A program made the translations under genes and the position numbers. A DNA stretch of 64,000 nt from Allomuricauda sp. TY007 (GTDB lineage Bacteria; Bacteroidota; Bacteroidia; Flavobacteriales; Flavobacteriaceae), in the NCBI RefSeq assembly GCF_010468565.1, contig NZ_WUEG01000003.1, forward strand, positions 124,001 to 188,000, in the 5' to 3' direction. Below are positions 42,180-50,615 of the stretch, one piece after another (position 1 is the first letter of the stretch; every line of letters starts with the position of its first letter). The notes under the pieces were generated by a model that was not told the origin of the DNA, made no database searches, and saw only the letters and a list, made by a program, of their open reading frames with translations.

Positions 42180-42741
42180 GTTTTTGGAGAAGTTTATCTA
42201 TATATTTTACTGCTGTGGATAGCCTTGACGCTTTATCCCCCCTTAAAATAACGAATTTCCTGTTATTATTCTCCAAAGCTTCCTTGAAATACGCAAACAT
42301 TCGTTCTCTTTCATTTGGCTTGTCCCTCAAATCATCCGCCTCCCATGGTGTATCTATATATGTCAAAAAGTATAGGTCGTAGGTGTTTTTGAGGGCGTAC
42401 TCCTCCAAAAGTGGGTCGCAGGTACTATTGTAATAAGCCTCCGAATATACTTTGGTTTCCAAAAGATCGGTGTCACAAATAAGGACTTGATTTGCCTTTT
42501 TGGCCAACTCATTTTCCAAGCGCATTTGGCCGTAGGCAATGGGAACCAAATCGTGGGGTTCGCAAGTCTTTTTTTCCCTATCCCATTTCTCTTGAAGATA
42601 TTCCCGTGCATATTCGGGCACCCATTGCGTATTATAATGCTCGGCCAATTGTTGGGCCAAGGTGGTTTTTCCGGTAGACTCGGGTCCAAAAAGGACTACT
42701 TTTATGAGGTTTGAGGGCTCTTGCCCAAGTTTTTCTTCCAT
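42172..42741 (-). CDS. NadR-like P-loop kinase
   Basis: A 189-residue ATPase of the NadR ribosylnicotinamide-kinase type. Walker A GPESTGKTTLAQQL lies near the N-terminus, followed by WVPEYAREYL and ICDTDLLETKVYSE. Start at ATG 42739-42741; the frame extends to 42804 inside the PnuC gene. Its PnuC neighbour fits nicotinamide riboside salvage, but the thiamine-binding protein in the same operon also allows a thiamine kinase role. Confidence 0.82.
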   Translation of the reverse strand: MEEKLGQEPSNLIKVVLFGPESTGKTTLAQQLAEHYNTQWVPEYAREYLQEKWDREKKTCEPHDLVPIAYGQMRLENELAKKANQVLICDTDLLETKVYSEAYYNSTCDPLLEEYALKNTYDLYFLTYIDTPWEADDLRDKPNERERMFAYFKEALENNNRKFVILRGDKASRLSTAVKYIDKLLQKHD

Positions 42742-43337
42742 GCTAGATATCCCTGTATTGCCAACACAGTAAAAATGAGGTATTGCAAAGAGAACATACC
42801 CCATCCTCTATATGCGTACAAAGGTACGGTTATTAAATCACCCAAAATCCAAAGGGTCCAGTTTTCCAATTTTTTATTGGCCATATACCACATCGCGGTA
42901 AAGAAAATCCCCGAAGTGAATATATCCACGTAATTGGTAGGTTCTATTTCGGCGCCGAACATCCTATATACCCCATAAGTAACCAACATGGTCAGTAAGA
43001 AAAAGCCAAAGCCTATCCATTTTTCTTTGGTATTGGTTCTCGTAATATTGACCACCAACCGTCTATCATCTCTTCTTCTGGCCCAGTTCCACCATCCGTA
43101 AATGCTCATAATGGAATAATAGAAGTTCATCATCATATCGCCATACAGGCGATCCACAAGAAAAATATAGGTAGTTATTACGGTAGCGACCAATCCCGTG
43201 GGGTACACCAAAATATCTTCCCTTTTGGCATAGACCACGCTGGCAATTCCAAAGAAAAAAGCGGTGGCCTCTAAAATGATCAGGGATAGCTCTCGGTCTT
43301 CGTAGGGGCCGAGAAAAAAATCAAAAATGGGGTTCAT
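42702..43337 (-). CDS. pnuC: PnuC-family vitamin transporter
   Basis: A 211-residue membrane protein with about seven helices and the PnuC signature segments MSIYGWWNW and WILGDLITVPLYAYRG. Members carry nicotinamide riboside (PnuC), thiamine (PnuT) or riboflavin (PnuX) by facilitated diffusion, followed by phosphorylation. The gene overlaps the thiamine-binding protein gene by 17 bases and the NadR-like kinase gene by 40. I give pnuC as the family name only; a PnuT role is possible. Confidence 0.85.
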   Translation of the reverse strand: MNPIFDFFLGPYEDRELSLIILEATAFFFGIASVVYAKREDILVYPTGLVATVITTYIFLVDRLYGDMMMNFYYSIMSIYGWWNWARRRDDRRLVVNITRTNTKEKWIGFGFFLLTMLVTYGVYRMFGAEIEPTNYVDIFTSGIFFTAMWYMANKKLENWTLWILGDLITVPLYAYRGWGMFSLQYLIFTVLAIQGYLAWKKNLGKSPQTS

Positions 43338-43581
43338 ACTCGCTTCGGTCGGATTTTACCATTTTTATAGTAAGTACCACATGGTCCAAGTTCTCAAAAC
43401 TTTCCTTGATTTCTGTATGGAGCAGTTCCATTACCTTATCATAATCACCAAACACCTGTGTACTCAATGGATTTTCTAAAACGGTGAGTCCCGAATCGCG
43501 CAACTTTTTGATAAAATCAATGACAGGAGCTTCAAAATTGTCTTGAAGTGGTGATAAGGTTAGTTCAACGGATACTTTCAT
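43321..43581 (-). CDS. MTH1187/YkoF-like thiamine-binding protein
   Basis: An 86-residue single-domain protein with a ferredoxin-like beta-alpha-beta pattern (MKVSVELTLSPLQDNF, LTVLENPLSTQVFGDYDKVM, VVLTIKMVKSD) matching the Thiamine_BP family. Members bind thiamine or related compounds. It overlaps pnuC, which links the transporter to thiamine. Confidence 0.75.
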   Translation of the reverse strand: MKVSVELTLSPLQDNFEAPVIDFIKKLRDSGLTVLENPLSTQVFGDYDKVMELLHTEIKESFENLDHVVLTIKMVKSDRSEYEPHF

Positions 43582-43620
43582 GGGCAGTTATAGTTTCAGC
43601 AAAACTACAAAAAGGAATCA

Positions 43621-44262
43621 TCATCCCCCCATCATTTTAAGCGCATAAACGCATGTAAAGCCCTCAAACTCTATAAATTCAATTTCGTAATGCGATCTTT
43701 TTCCCTCGTACAATATCTCGGCCACGGTACGGGTGTCCTCAAAAGAAAAATCAATCACGTTGATATGCCTTAAAAAACTGAGTCCCTGCTGTGCGTAAAT
43801 TTTGTAGAGCGACTCCTTGGCACCCCAAACAATGGTGAGCTTTCGCATCAATGCTTCCGAATTGGCCAAGGTTTTGTACTCTTGGATGGGCGTGAATTTG
43901 TGGGCGATCTTTAGGATTTTATCCCGCTGCATCTCAATATCGATACCCACCTCATCGGTTTCACTGATAATTATTCCGGTAAAGTTGTGCGAATGGGTAA
44001 TGGAGATAAATTTCCCATCCTTAAGATGGGGTTTTCCAAAATCGTCATAATACAGATCATGATCTACATAGCCCGCCTTTGCCATAAGGTGACGAATACT
44101 CAAAAAAGCCCTTCGGTGTGCCTCCGATTTCATGCCGTCCATCCTGTTTTGGCAATGCGTTGTAAGCTCCACACCCTTAGCAAGTTCGGCCTCTGGCTCA
44201 GTAACCTTCCAAATGTAGACTTTGGTCGTTGGCGAAACTGTTATTGTTTTGTAAATGGGCAT
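43621..44262 (-). CDS. 4'-phosphopantetheinyl transferase
   Basis: A 213-residue Sfp/AcpS-like enzyme that loads phosphopantetheine onto carrier proteins. Motifs are ISITHSHNFTG, EVGIDIEMQ with the Mg-binding Asp/Glu, and IVWGAKESLYKIY. First gene of a five-gene minus-strand operon (thiamine-binding protein, pnuC, NadR-like kinase and DUF4301 follow). Confidence 0.92.
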   Translation of the reverse strand: MPIYKTITVSPTTKVYIWKVTEPEAELAKGVELTTHCQNRMDGMKSEAHRRAFLSIRHLMAKAGYVDHDLYYDDFGKPHLKDGKFISITHSHNFTGIIISETDEVGIDIEMQRDKILKIAHKFTPIQEYKTLANSEALMRKLTIVWGAKESLYKIYAQQGLSFLRHINVIDFSFEDTRTVAEILYEGKRSHYEIEFIEFEGFTCVYALKMMGG

Positions 44263-44284
44263 GAGCTAAAGTTAAGTGAATTCG

Positions 44285-44292
44285 TATCTTTG
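44285..44292 (+). promoter_or_regulatory. -7 box of ahcY
   Basis: TATCTTTG, exact to TAnnTTTG, 44 bases before the ahcY ATG. Confidence 0.5.
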
Positions 44293-44314
44293 TCGCACTG
44301 TTTAAGCGAAGCTA

Positions 44315-44347
44315 CAAAAGTAAATTTATATAAAATATGAGCACAAA
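44315..44347 (-). promoter_or_regulatory. Promoter of the phosphopantetheinyl transferase operon
   Basis: On the minus strand TTTG (44347-44344) and TACTTTTG (44322-44315) with 21 bases between. It faces the ahcY promoter (44285-44292), so the two transcripts would overlap at their 5' ends. Confidence 0.45.
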
Positions 44348-45653
44348 GACAATTCCGCATGTACCTTACAAAGTAAAGGATATCTCTCTTGCAGACTGGG
44401 GAAGGAAAGAAATTGAGCTTGCCGAGGCCGAAATGCCAGGACTAATGGCCTTACGTGAAGAATACGGGAGCCAACAACCTTTAAAGGGCGCAAGGATTGC
44501 CGGTTGTCTTCACATGACCATCCAAACTGCGGTACTTATCGAAACTTTGGTCGCGCTCGGAGCTGAGGTAACCTGGAGCTCTTGCAACATCTTTTCTACT
44601 CAAGACCACGCTGCTGCGGCAATAGCTGCTGCAGGAATCCCGGTTTATGCATGGAAAGGGATGACCGAAGAGGAATTTGACTGGTGCATTGAGCAAACCT
44701 TGTTCTTTGGTGAGGCAAGAAAACCATTGAACATGATCTTGGACGATGGCGGAGATCTTACCAATATGGTCCTTGACCAATCTCCTGAGTTGGCAACCGG
44801 AGTAAAAGGACTTTCCGAAGAGACCACAACCGGAGTACACCGTTTGTATGAAAGAATGAAAAAGGGAACGCTTCCCATGCCAGCCATTAATGTGAACGAC
44901 TCCGTGACCAAGTCCAAATTTGACAATAAATATGGATGTCGTGAGAGTGCCGTGGATGCCATTCGCAGGGCCACGGACACCATGTTGGCCGGTAAACGTG
45001 TTGTGGTTGCCGGTTATGGCGATGTTGGAAAAGGAACTGCCGCATCGTTCCGTGGGGCAGGTGCCATTGTTACCGTTACCGAAATTGACCCAATTTGTGC
45101 TTTGCAAGCCTGTATGGACGGTTTTGAAGTGAAAAAATTGGAAACCGTGGTATCCAATGCCGACATTGTAATCACTACTACAGGCAACAAGGACATTATA
45201 CGTGAAGAGCATTTTAGAGCCTTAAAGGACAAAGCCATTGTTTGCAACATTGGTCATTTTGACAACGAAATTGATATGGCTTGGTTAAATGGAACCTACG
45301 GCGATACCAAAGACGAAATAAAACCACAGGTTGACAAGTACACTATTGATGGCAAAGATGTGATTATCTTGGCCGAGGGTAGATTGGTAAACCTTGGATG
45401 CGCCACAGGTCACCCAAGTTTTGTGATGAGCAACTCGTTCACCAACCAAACCTTGGCACAAATAGAACTTTGGAACCACAGCGACAAATATGCCAACGAA
45501 GTTTATATGCTTCCGAAGCATTTGGACGAAAAAGTAGCCAAATTGCACTTGTCCCGTTTGGGCGCTGAGTTAACCGAGCTAAAGCAAGAGCAAGCAGATT
45601 ATATCGGTGTAAAAGTCGAAGGACCTTTTAAGCCAGAGTATTACCGATACTAA
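44337..45653 (+). CDS. ahcY: Adenosylhomocysteinase
   Basis: A 438-residue NAD-dependent enzyme that splits S-adenosylhomocysteine into adenosine and homocysteine, completing the methylation cycle. Motifs are [31 protein letters not shown], the NAD site [12 protein letters not shown] and the C-terminal PFKPEYYRY. Complete, single gene, terminated at 45677-45702. Confidence 0.97.
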   Translation: MSTKTIPHVPYKVKDISLADWGRKEIELAEAEMPGLMALREEYGSQQPLKGARIAGCLHMTIQTAVLIETLVALGAEVTWSSCNIFSTQDHAAAAIAAAGIPVYAWKGMTEEEFDWCIEQTLFFGEARKPLNMILDDGGDLTNMVLDQSPELATGVKGLSEETTTGVHRLYERMKKGTLPMPAINVNDSVTKSKFDNKYGCRESAVDAIRRATDTMLAGKRVVVAGYGDVGKGTAASFRGAGAIVTVTEIDPICALQACMDGFEVKKLETVVSNADIVITTTGNKDIIREEHFRALKDKAIVCNIGHFDNEIDMAWLNGTYGDTKDEIKPQVDKYTIDGKDVIILAEGRLVNLGCATGHPSFVMSNSFTNQTLAQIELWNHSDKYANEVYMLPKHLDEKVAKLHLSRLGAELTELKQEQADYIGVKVEGPFKPEYYRY

Positions 45654-45676
45654 GCACGGAAGATCTATAAAACACA

Positions 45677-45702
45677 AAACCCATGGTCAAAACCATGGGT
45701 TT
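45677..45702 (+). terminator. Terminator of ahcY
   Basis: A perfect 11-bp stem AAACCCATGGT / ACCATGGGTTT with a CAAA loop and a T tract. It also serves the convergent DUF3332 gene. Confidence 0.85.
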
Positions 45703-45721
45703 TTTTATTGGAATTTATTTT

Positions 45722-46300
45722 TTAATCAGCTAAAAGGGTTTCACCATAGTAGCAGGTTTTGCTTTCTTTCAACAAGGCCAATCCTTCTTCCCTAGTACTC
45801 ATAGGGTCTATTTTAACCTTTTCTCCGTTTGGCATATAAACAATATAGAAACCTTCTTCAAAAGAGGATAGTTTAATAATCTCACCATTTGGACGAATGG
45901 CATTCCAAGATTTTTCATCTGGTTTGTATACCAAATCAATTTTCTTTCCTTTTTTTGGTCCCTCCACCACGGTAACTTGAATTCTATTTTTGGTGGCCAC
46001 CATTTTAAATTTGTTTCCATCGTGCTCTACCATTTGGGTTTCGGATTCCCCATCTTTCATCGCAATTGGGTTAGATCCCGACCAAAACTCGATTACGTTA
46101 AAAATAAGGGTATCCCCAAGAAAGAATAGGCCGTAAACAGGAACTATGTTCAATCCCCAAAAAATCAGGTTGTCCAAAAACTTGCTATCCGTTAATCCTT
46201 GGTTCCAATCTTTTAAGTTGTTGAAGGCACTAAAAGAGCCTAAACAGCTAGTAAACAAAATAGAACAAGCCAATAATGATGAAATGATTGCTTTTTTCAT
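45722..46300 (-). CDS. DUF3332 lipoprotein-like protein
   Basis: A 192-residue protein with a lipoprotein signal peptide (LLACSILFTSCLGSF), a hydrophobic stretch near residues 45-70, and a beta-rich domain. It matches DUF3332. Start at ATG 46298-46300; the frame runs on to 46648 but that extension has no signal-like features and overlaps the divergent gene. Function unknown. Confidence 0.78.
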   Translation of the reverse strand: MKKAIISSLLACSILFTSCLGSFSAFNNLKDWNQGLTDSKFLDNLIFWGLNIVPVYGLFFLGDTLIFNVIEFWSGSNPIAMKDGESETQMVEHDGNKFKMVATKNRIQVTVVEGPKKGKKIDLVYKPDEKSWNAIRPNGEIIKLSSFEEGFYIVYMPNGEKVKIDPMSTREEGLALLKESKTCYYGETLLAD

Positions 46301-46396
46301 GATATAAGATTTATGGTTAATGCTATTAAAACTACAAAAAAACTTTGTGTAAAAGTCACAATGGTTTATCAAGGAGCTTTTTTTGGTATCATTTAA

Positions 46397-46427
46397 TTGG
46401 TTACATTGCCTCGGCAACTTATATTTC
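46397..46427 (+). promoter_or_regulatory. Promoter immediately before the D-threonine-aldolase-like gene
   Basis: TTG at 46397-46399 and TATATTTC at 46420-46427 with 20 bases between; the last base is off consensus. The start would fall near 46432, at most about three bases before the ATG at 46434. Confidence 0.45.
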
Positions 46428-46433
46428 AAAACA

Positions 46434-47543
46434 ATGGATAACTGGTACAACATACAGAATGTGGAAACGGTGGATTCTCCCTCAATTGCATTATACTTGG
46501 AACACCTTGAATACAACATAAAAGAGATGATTACCTTGGTTGATGGCAAAACAGAACGGTTGATGCCGCACATCAAAACCAACAAAATGCCCAAGGTAAT
46601 GGAGCTATTGTTGACATCCGGAATCTCCAATTTTAAGGCTTCCACCATTGCTGAAGCGGAAATAGCTGCTGAAGCTGGAGCTAAGTCTGTTTTGATTTCC
46701 CATCAGCTTGTTGGGCCCAAAGTAAAACGTCTCCTTAGTTTGATGAAACACTATTCTGAAACCCAGTTTTCCTCTATTTTGGACAATATGGATAGTGCCG
46801 AGCTTTTAAACCAAGAGGCTTTGGACCATGAACTCACCATTGATATTTATATTGACATCAATAACGGAATGAACCGTTCAGGCATTAAAGTTGGGCACAG
46901 CCTCGACGAGCTAATGGCTTTTCTTAATACTTGCAATGCATTACATTTTAAAGGGTTCCATGTGTATGATGGCCATTTACGCGACACCGATTTTGAAGAG
47001 AGGAACCAAAAAATTGAAAAAGGACTGGAAGAAGTGATCGCATATTTTAAAGCGGTTCAAGAAAAGTACCCAGACTCCCAAATGATCTGTGGAGGAACCC
47101 CGTCCTTTACCTCCCATCTTATTGAAGGTAGTAGAATTACCAGTCCGGGCACTTGTGTGCTTTGGGATTGGGGCTATGATGAAAAATTAAAGGAGCAAAA
47201 CTTTAAACATGCCGCGCTTTTGGTCACGAGGATTATCTCCAAACCCACCGAGGACATTATTACGGTGGATTTAGGCCATAAATCCGTGGCAGCCGAAAAC
47301 CCGATTGACAAACGGGTCAAATTTCTCAATCTAGAAAATTATGAATTGCTTTCACAAAGTGAAGAACATGGTGTGATCAAAGTAAAAGATTGGGACAAAC
47401 ATAATGTTGGAGATGTCCTATATGGCATTCCGTATCACATTTGTCCCACTATAAATCTTCATGATGAAGTTTCTGTGATTGAAAACGGTAAAAAAGTAAA
47501 CACTTGGGAAATTACAGCCCGAAAACGGAAATTACGCTTCTAA
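46434..47543 (+). CDS. D-threonine aldolase / alanine racemase-like PLP enzyme
   Basis: A 369-residue fold-III PLP enzyme. The PLP lysine lies in MPHIKTNKMPKV, and the C-terminal metal-binding segment is HICPTINLHDE, as in metal-dependent D-threonine aldolases. It would split D-beta-hydroxy amino acids into glycine and an aldehyde. The exact substrate is uncertain. Start at ATG 46434. It is divergent from the DUF3332 gene. Confidence 0.85.
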   Translation: MDNWYNIQNVETVDSPSIALYLEHLEYNIKEMITLVDGKTERLMPHIKTNKMPKVMELLLTSGISNFKASTIAEAEIAAEAGAKSVLISHQLVGPKVKRLLSLMKHYSETQFSSILDNMDSAELLNQEALDHELTIDIYIDINNGMNRSGIKVGHSLDELMAFLNTCNALHFKGFHVYDGHLRDTDFEERNQKIEKGLEEVIAYFKAVQEKYPDSQMICGGTPSFTSHLIEGSRITSPGTCVLWDWGYDEKLKEQNFKHAALLVTRIISKPTEDIITVDLGHKSVAAENPIDKRVKFLNLENYELLSQSEEHGVIKVKDWDKHNVGDVLYGIPYHICPTINLHDEVSVIENGKKVNTWEITARKRKLRF

Positions 47544-47683
47544 TACAGGTCCAAGATTTGCCCAAATCCTAAAAATAGAGGTTCTTTTCAATATACTACA
47601 ACATAAGAAGGTCAAGGTCACTCCCCATCACTCCAAAAACATCACCATTAGTTTTTGAAATCTTTAAAAATGATGACAAATAA

Positions 47684-47711
47684 AAAAGGCTCCGCAAATG
47701 CAGAGCCTTTT
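47684..47711 (-). terminator. Terminator of rplU-rpmA
   Basis: On the minus strand GGCTCTGC-ATTT-GCGGAGCC followed by TTTT, shortly after the rpmA stop. Confidence 0.8.
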
Positions 47712-47732
47712 CCAAAATATCTTTGTTGCTTA

Positions 47733-47993
47733 TTAAGCTTCAAAAGGTTCGATGGAAACGTAAGATTTACCACCAACTTTCTTTTCAAACTTAACAACAC
47801 CATCTACCTTGGCGTGCAAGGTATGGTCTTTTCCTGCGTATACATTTTCGCCAGGGTTGTGCTTGGTACCACGTTGTCTTACAATAATGTTACCAGCAGT
47901 GGCTGCCTGACCACCAAAAATCTTAACACCTAAGCGCTTCGATTCTGATTCTCTACCGTTTTTTGAACTACCTACACCTTTCTTGTGAGCCAT
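47733..47993 (-). CDS. rpmA: 50S ribosomal protein bL27
   Basis: An 86-residue bL27 with the basic N-terminal tail reaching the peptidyl transferase centre ([20 protein letters not shown]) and [21 protein letters not shown]. It lies after rplU in the same transcript, 24 bases away. Confidence 0.98.
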   Translation of the reverse strand: MAHKKGVGSSKNGRESESKRLGVKIFGGQAATAGNIIVRQRGTKHNPGENVYAGKDHTLHAKVDGVVKFEKKVGGKSYVSIEPFEA

Positions 47994-48017
47994 GATATAT
48001 AAATTTTAGTTCTTTTC

Positions 48018-48557
48018 TTATTTGCTTAACGCTTCTATCAACTCGGCCTTCTTCATGGAAGAGTAACCGGTAATTTCCTTGGCCTTTGCCATTTCCTTCA
48101 ATTCAGCAACAGTTTTGGAACTCAAGTCCTCGGTTGCTTTTGGAGCTTCTTTCTTTGGAGCTTCCGCTTTTTTCTCTGCCTGTTTTGGTTCGGCAACTGG
48201 TTTTGCTTCAGCTTTGGCTTTTGCGGGGGCCGCTTTTTTGGCTCCTTTTGCCAAGATACTCTCAACAACGATTTCAGTCAAATATTGTCTGTGACCGTTT
48301 TTCTTTTGGTATCCTTTACGTCTTTTCTTTTTAAAGACGATTACCTTATCTCCTTTAAGGTGTTTTACTACTTTGGCTTCAACAGCCGCACCTTCTATGA
48401 CCGGGGCGCCAATGGTTACGTTACCACCATCTTCCAAAAGAAGCACTTTGTCGAAAGTAACTTTTTTACCTTCTTCTGCTTGTAAACGGTGAACGTACAC
48501 TTTTTGGTCTTTTGCAACTTTAAATTGCTGCCCTGCCATCTCTACAATTGCGTACAT
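48018..48557 (-). CDS. rplU: 50S ribosomal protein bL21 with C-terminal extension
   Basis: The first 100 residues are a normal bL21 (MYAIVEMAGQQFKVAKDQKV, ending RKGYQKKNGHRQYLTEIVVESI). Then come a Lys/Ala/Pro/Glu-rich linker (about 104-142) and a small helix-extension-helix domain (TVAELKEMAKAKEITG, KKAELIEAL) of the SAP/Rho-N kind, for 179 residues in total. That domain type often binds nucleic acid. I recall the same extension in other Flavobacteriia. First gene of the rplU-rpmA transcript. Confidence 0.95.
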   Translation of the reverse strand: MYAIVEMAGQQFKVAKDQKVYVHRLQAEEGKKVTFDKVLLLEDGGNVTIGAPVIEGAAVEAKVVKHLKGDKVIVFKKKRRKGYQKKNGHRQYLTEIVVESILAKGAKKAAPAKAKAEAKPVAEPKQAEKKAEAPKKEAPKATEDLSSKTVAELKEMAKAKEITGYSSMKKAELIEALSK

Positions 48558-48607
48558 AATGCGTTAATTAGATTAAAATTACTGCGCTTTATCAAAATTA
48601 GCGGGTG

Positions 48608-48637
48608 CAAATATACTGCTAAATCCTTAATCTACAA
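48608..48637 (-). promoter_or_regulatory. rplU-rpmA promoter
   Basis: On the minus strand TTG (48637-48635), 19 bases, then TATATTTG (48615-48608): a full match to the Bacteroidota promoter consensus. The leader would be about 46 bases. Confidence 0.75.
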
Positions 48638-48652
48638 GTAATCTTCCCTGAT

Positions 48653-49108
48653 TTAACCCATAATTTTTTTTGAATTGTTGCTGGTTTTAAAGAGTTGCAT
48701 AAACGAGAGGGTCAAAACCAAAGTCGTGGCAAACCCCATAATGGCCACTGTAAAAAATACAATCCCTTGGAAATTCTTATAGTCGTTGGACCATGCCGAG
48801 GAGAGTTTATCAAGAAAAGTACTGTCCAACTCCGTTGCATAGACGGCAAAGAAAATGGTGAACAGCAGCGTAGCAACAAAACCAGTTGTAATGCCTGCAG
48901 TAAATCCATTTCCATAGCTAAAACTCTTGCCCTGCCTTATTTTGGTATACTTGATTGTCTCATATATGCCAAAACCAGTAATCACTCCATTGAACAGGCT
49001 GTAAAAAACATTGGTATGCTTTCCCATCAAGGCCAAAATCAAAAAATATGCAATCAGTACAGCACTGGTAACTATTCCGAAACGGATTGGAAGGGTTAAA
49101 TTTTTCAT
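48653..49108 (-). CDS. DUF4199 membrane protein
   Basis: A 151-residue protein with four transmembrane helices matching the DUF4199 family of Bacteroidota (segments SLFNGVITGFGIYETIKYT and SYGNGFTAGITTGFVATLLF). Function unknown. It ends about 16 bases upstream of the rplU promoter. Confidence 0.78.
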   Translation of the reverse strand: MKNLTLPIRFGIVTSAVLIAYFLILALMGKHTNVFYSLFNGVITGFGIYETIKYTKIRQGKSFSYGNGFTAGITTGFVATLLFTIFFAVYATELDSTFLDKLSSAWSNDYKNFQGIVFFTVAIMGFATTLVLTLSFMQLFKTSNNSKKIMG

Positions 49109-49229
49109 CTTTCAATTTTTGGATTCATTGTTTAATTTACTGAATGTTTGTGAATTATCCCACATTTTAAATCTAAAGACTTTTATATATTCATGGGATC
49201 GTCATAAAAAATTTTATATTTAGCGTAAC

Positions 49230-49247
49230 ATCGATTGGAAAATCGAT
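49230..49247 (+). promoter_or_regulatory. Leader hairpin of the M16 peptidase pair
   Basis: A perfect 7-bp stem ATCGATT-GGAA-AATCGAT. It follows a TATATTTA -7-like box (49215-49222), so it would sit at the very 5' end of the mRNA. Confidence 0.35.
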
Positions 49248-49291
49248 ACCAACCTCTTAGCAATATCAATTTTTAAATACTGACTATTAAC

Positions 49292-50614
49292 ATGAAAAAA
49301 CATTTGTTTTCTGCATTTACAATGCTCTTTGCAGTAACGCTGCTTTCGGCACAGGAAGTGGTTTTTGAAGAGTATGATCTGGACAACGGTCTGCACGTTA
49401 TCCTACATCAGGACAACGGTGCGCCTGTGGTTACCACATCGGTTATGTACCATGTGGGATCTAAGGACGAGGATCCCAACAAAACGGGCTTTGCCCACTT
49501 TTTTGAACATTTATTGTTCGAAGGCACCAAAAACATTGAACGAGGTGAGTGGGATCAAATTGTTGCTTCCAATGGAGGAAGGCATAATGCCAACACCTTT
49601 TTGGATCGCACCTATTATTATGAAGTTTTTCCCTCCAACAGTTTGGAAGTCGGCCTTTGGCTGGAATCGGAACGCTTGATGCATCCTATAATCGGGCAAG
49701 TTGGTGTAGATACCCAAAAAGAAGTGGTACAGGAGGAAAAGAGGCTTCGGGTAGATAATTCTCCCTACGGTGCCTTTTTTAATGAAATCCTGAAAAATCT
49801 ATATACCAACCATCCATATCGCTGGGGGGTTATCGGGTCTTTTGAGCATTTGGCAAGTGCCACTTTGGACGATTTTAAAAAGTTCAATAAAACCTATTAT
49901 GTGCCCAATAACGCTGTTTTGGTCGTTGCTGGCGATTTTGAAACCGCCAAGACCAAAAAGATGATCGAGGATTATTTTGGCCCTATTCCAAGAGGTGCCG
50001 AAATCCAAAGACCAAACGTAAAGGAAGAGCCTATCACCAAAACCAAGTTTGCCAAATATCACGACCCCAACATCCAAATCCCTGCAATTTTATTGGCTTA
50101 TAGAACACCAGGGCAAGGGCAACGGGATGCTTATGTCATTAACATGATTTCCACTTATTTAAGCGATGGGGAAAGCTCCAAACTCTACAAAAAATTGGTG
50201 GACGAGAAAAAAATGGCACTTCAAATACTTTCCGTCCCGATTGATGCCGAAGATTACAGCTCGTACATCGTTGGAGGACTTCCTGTTGGCGACAATTCCA
50301 TTCAGGATATCAAAAAAGAAATTGATGAAGAAATATTGAAGCTTCAAATGGAATTGATTTCCGAAAAGGATTATCAAAAACTTCAGAACAAGTTCGAGAA
50401 CCAATTCGTAAATGCCAACAGCAGCGTTGAAGGCATTGCAAATTCCTTGGCCGAAAACTATATGCTGAAGGACGATACCAACCTCATCAATACGGAGATT
50501 GATATCTACCGTTCCATTACCCGTGAAGAAATCATGGAGGTGGCCAAAAAATATTTGAAGGTGAACCAACGTATCGAGTTGGAATATTTACCAGAACAAA
50601 AAGATGCTAATTAA
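49292..50614 (+). CDS. M16 zinc peptidase, catalytic subunit
   Basis: A 440-residue insulinase-type peptidase with a signal peptide ending near LLSAQEV and the inverted zinc motif HFFEH (69-73), plus the later EEKRLRVDN segment with a metal-binding Glu. Exported, probably periplasmic. The next gene encodes an M16 protein that lacks the motif, so the two probably form an active/inactive heterodimer as in other M16B enzymes. Confidence 0.92.
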   Translation: MKKHLFSAFTMLFAVTLLSAQEVVFEEYDLDNGLHVILHQDNGAPVVTTSVMYHVGSKDEDPNKTGFAHFFEHLLFEGTKNIERGEWDQIVASNGGRHNANTFLDRTYYYEVFPSNSLEVGLWLESERLMHPIIGQVGVDTQKEVVQEEKRLRVDNSPYGAFFNEILKNLYTNHPYRWGVIGSFEHLASATLDDFKKFNKTYYVPNNAVLVVAGDFETAKTKKMIEDYFGPIPRGAEIQRPNVKEEPITKTKFAKYHDPNIQIPAILLAYRTPGQGQRDAYVINMISTYLSDGESSKLYKKLVDEKKMALQILSVPIDAEDYSSYIVGGLPVGDNSIQDIKKEIDEEILKLQMELISEKDYQKLQNKFENQFVNANSSVEGIANSLAENYMLKDDTNLINTEIDIYRSITREEIMEVAKKYLKVNQRIELEYLPEQKDAN

Positions 50615-50615
50615 G

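Noticed and set aside
46301-46648. N-terminal extension of the DUF3332 gene
   Set aside because: The lipoprotein signal begins at the ATG 46298-46300, and the extension overlaps the divergent aldolase-like gene and its promoter.
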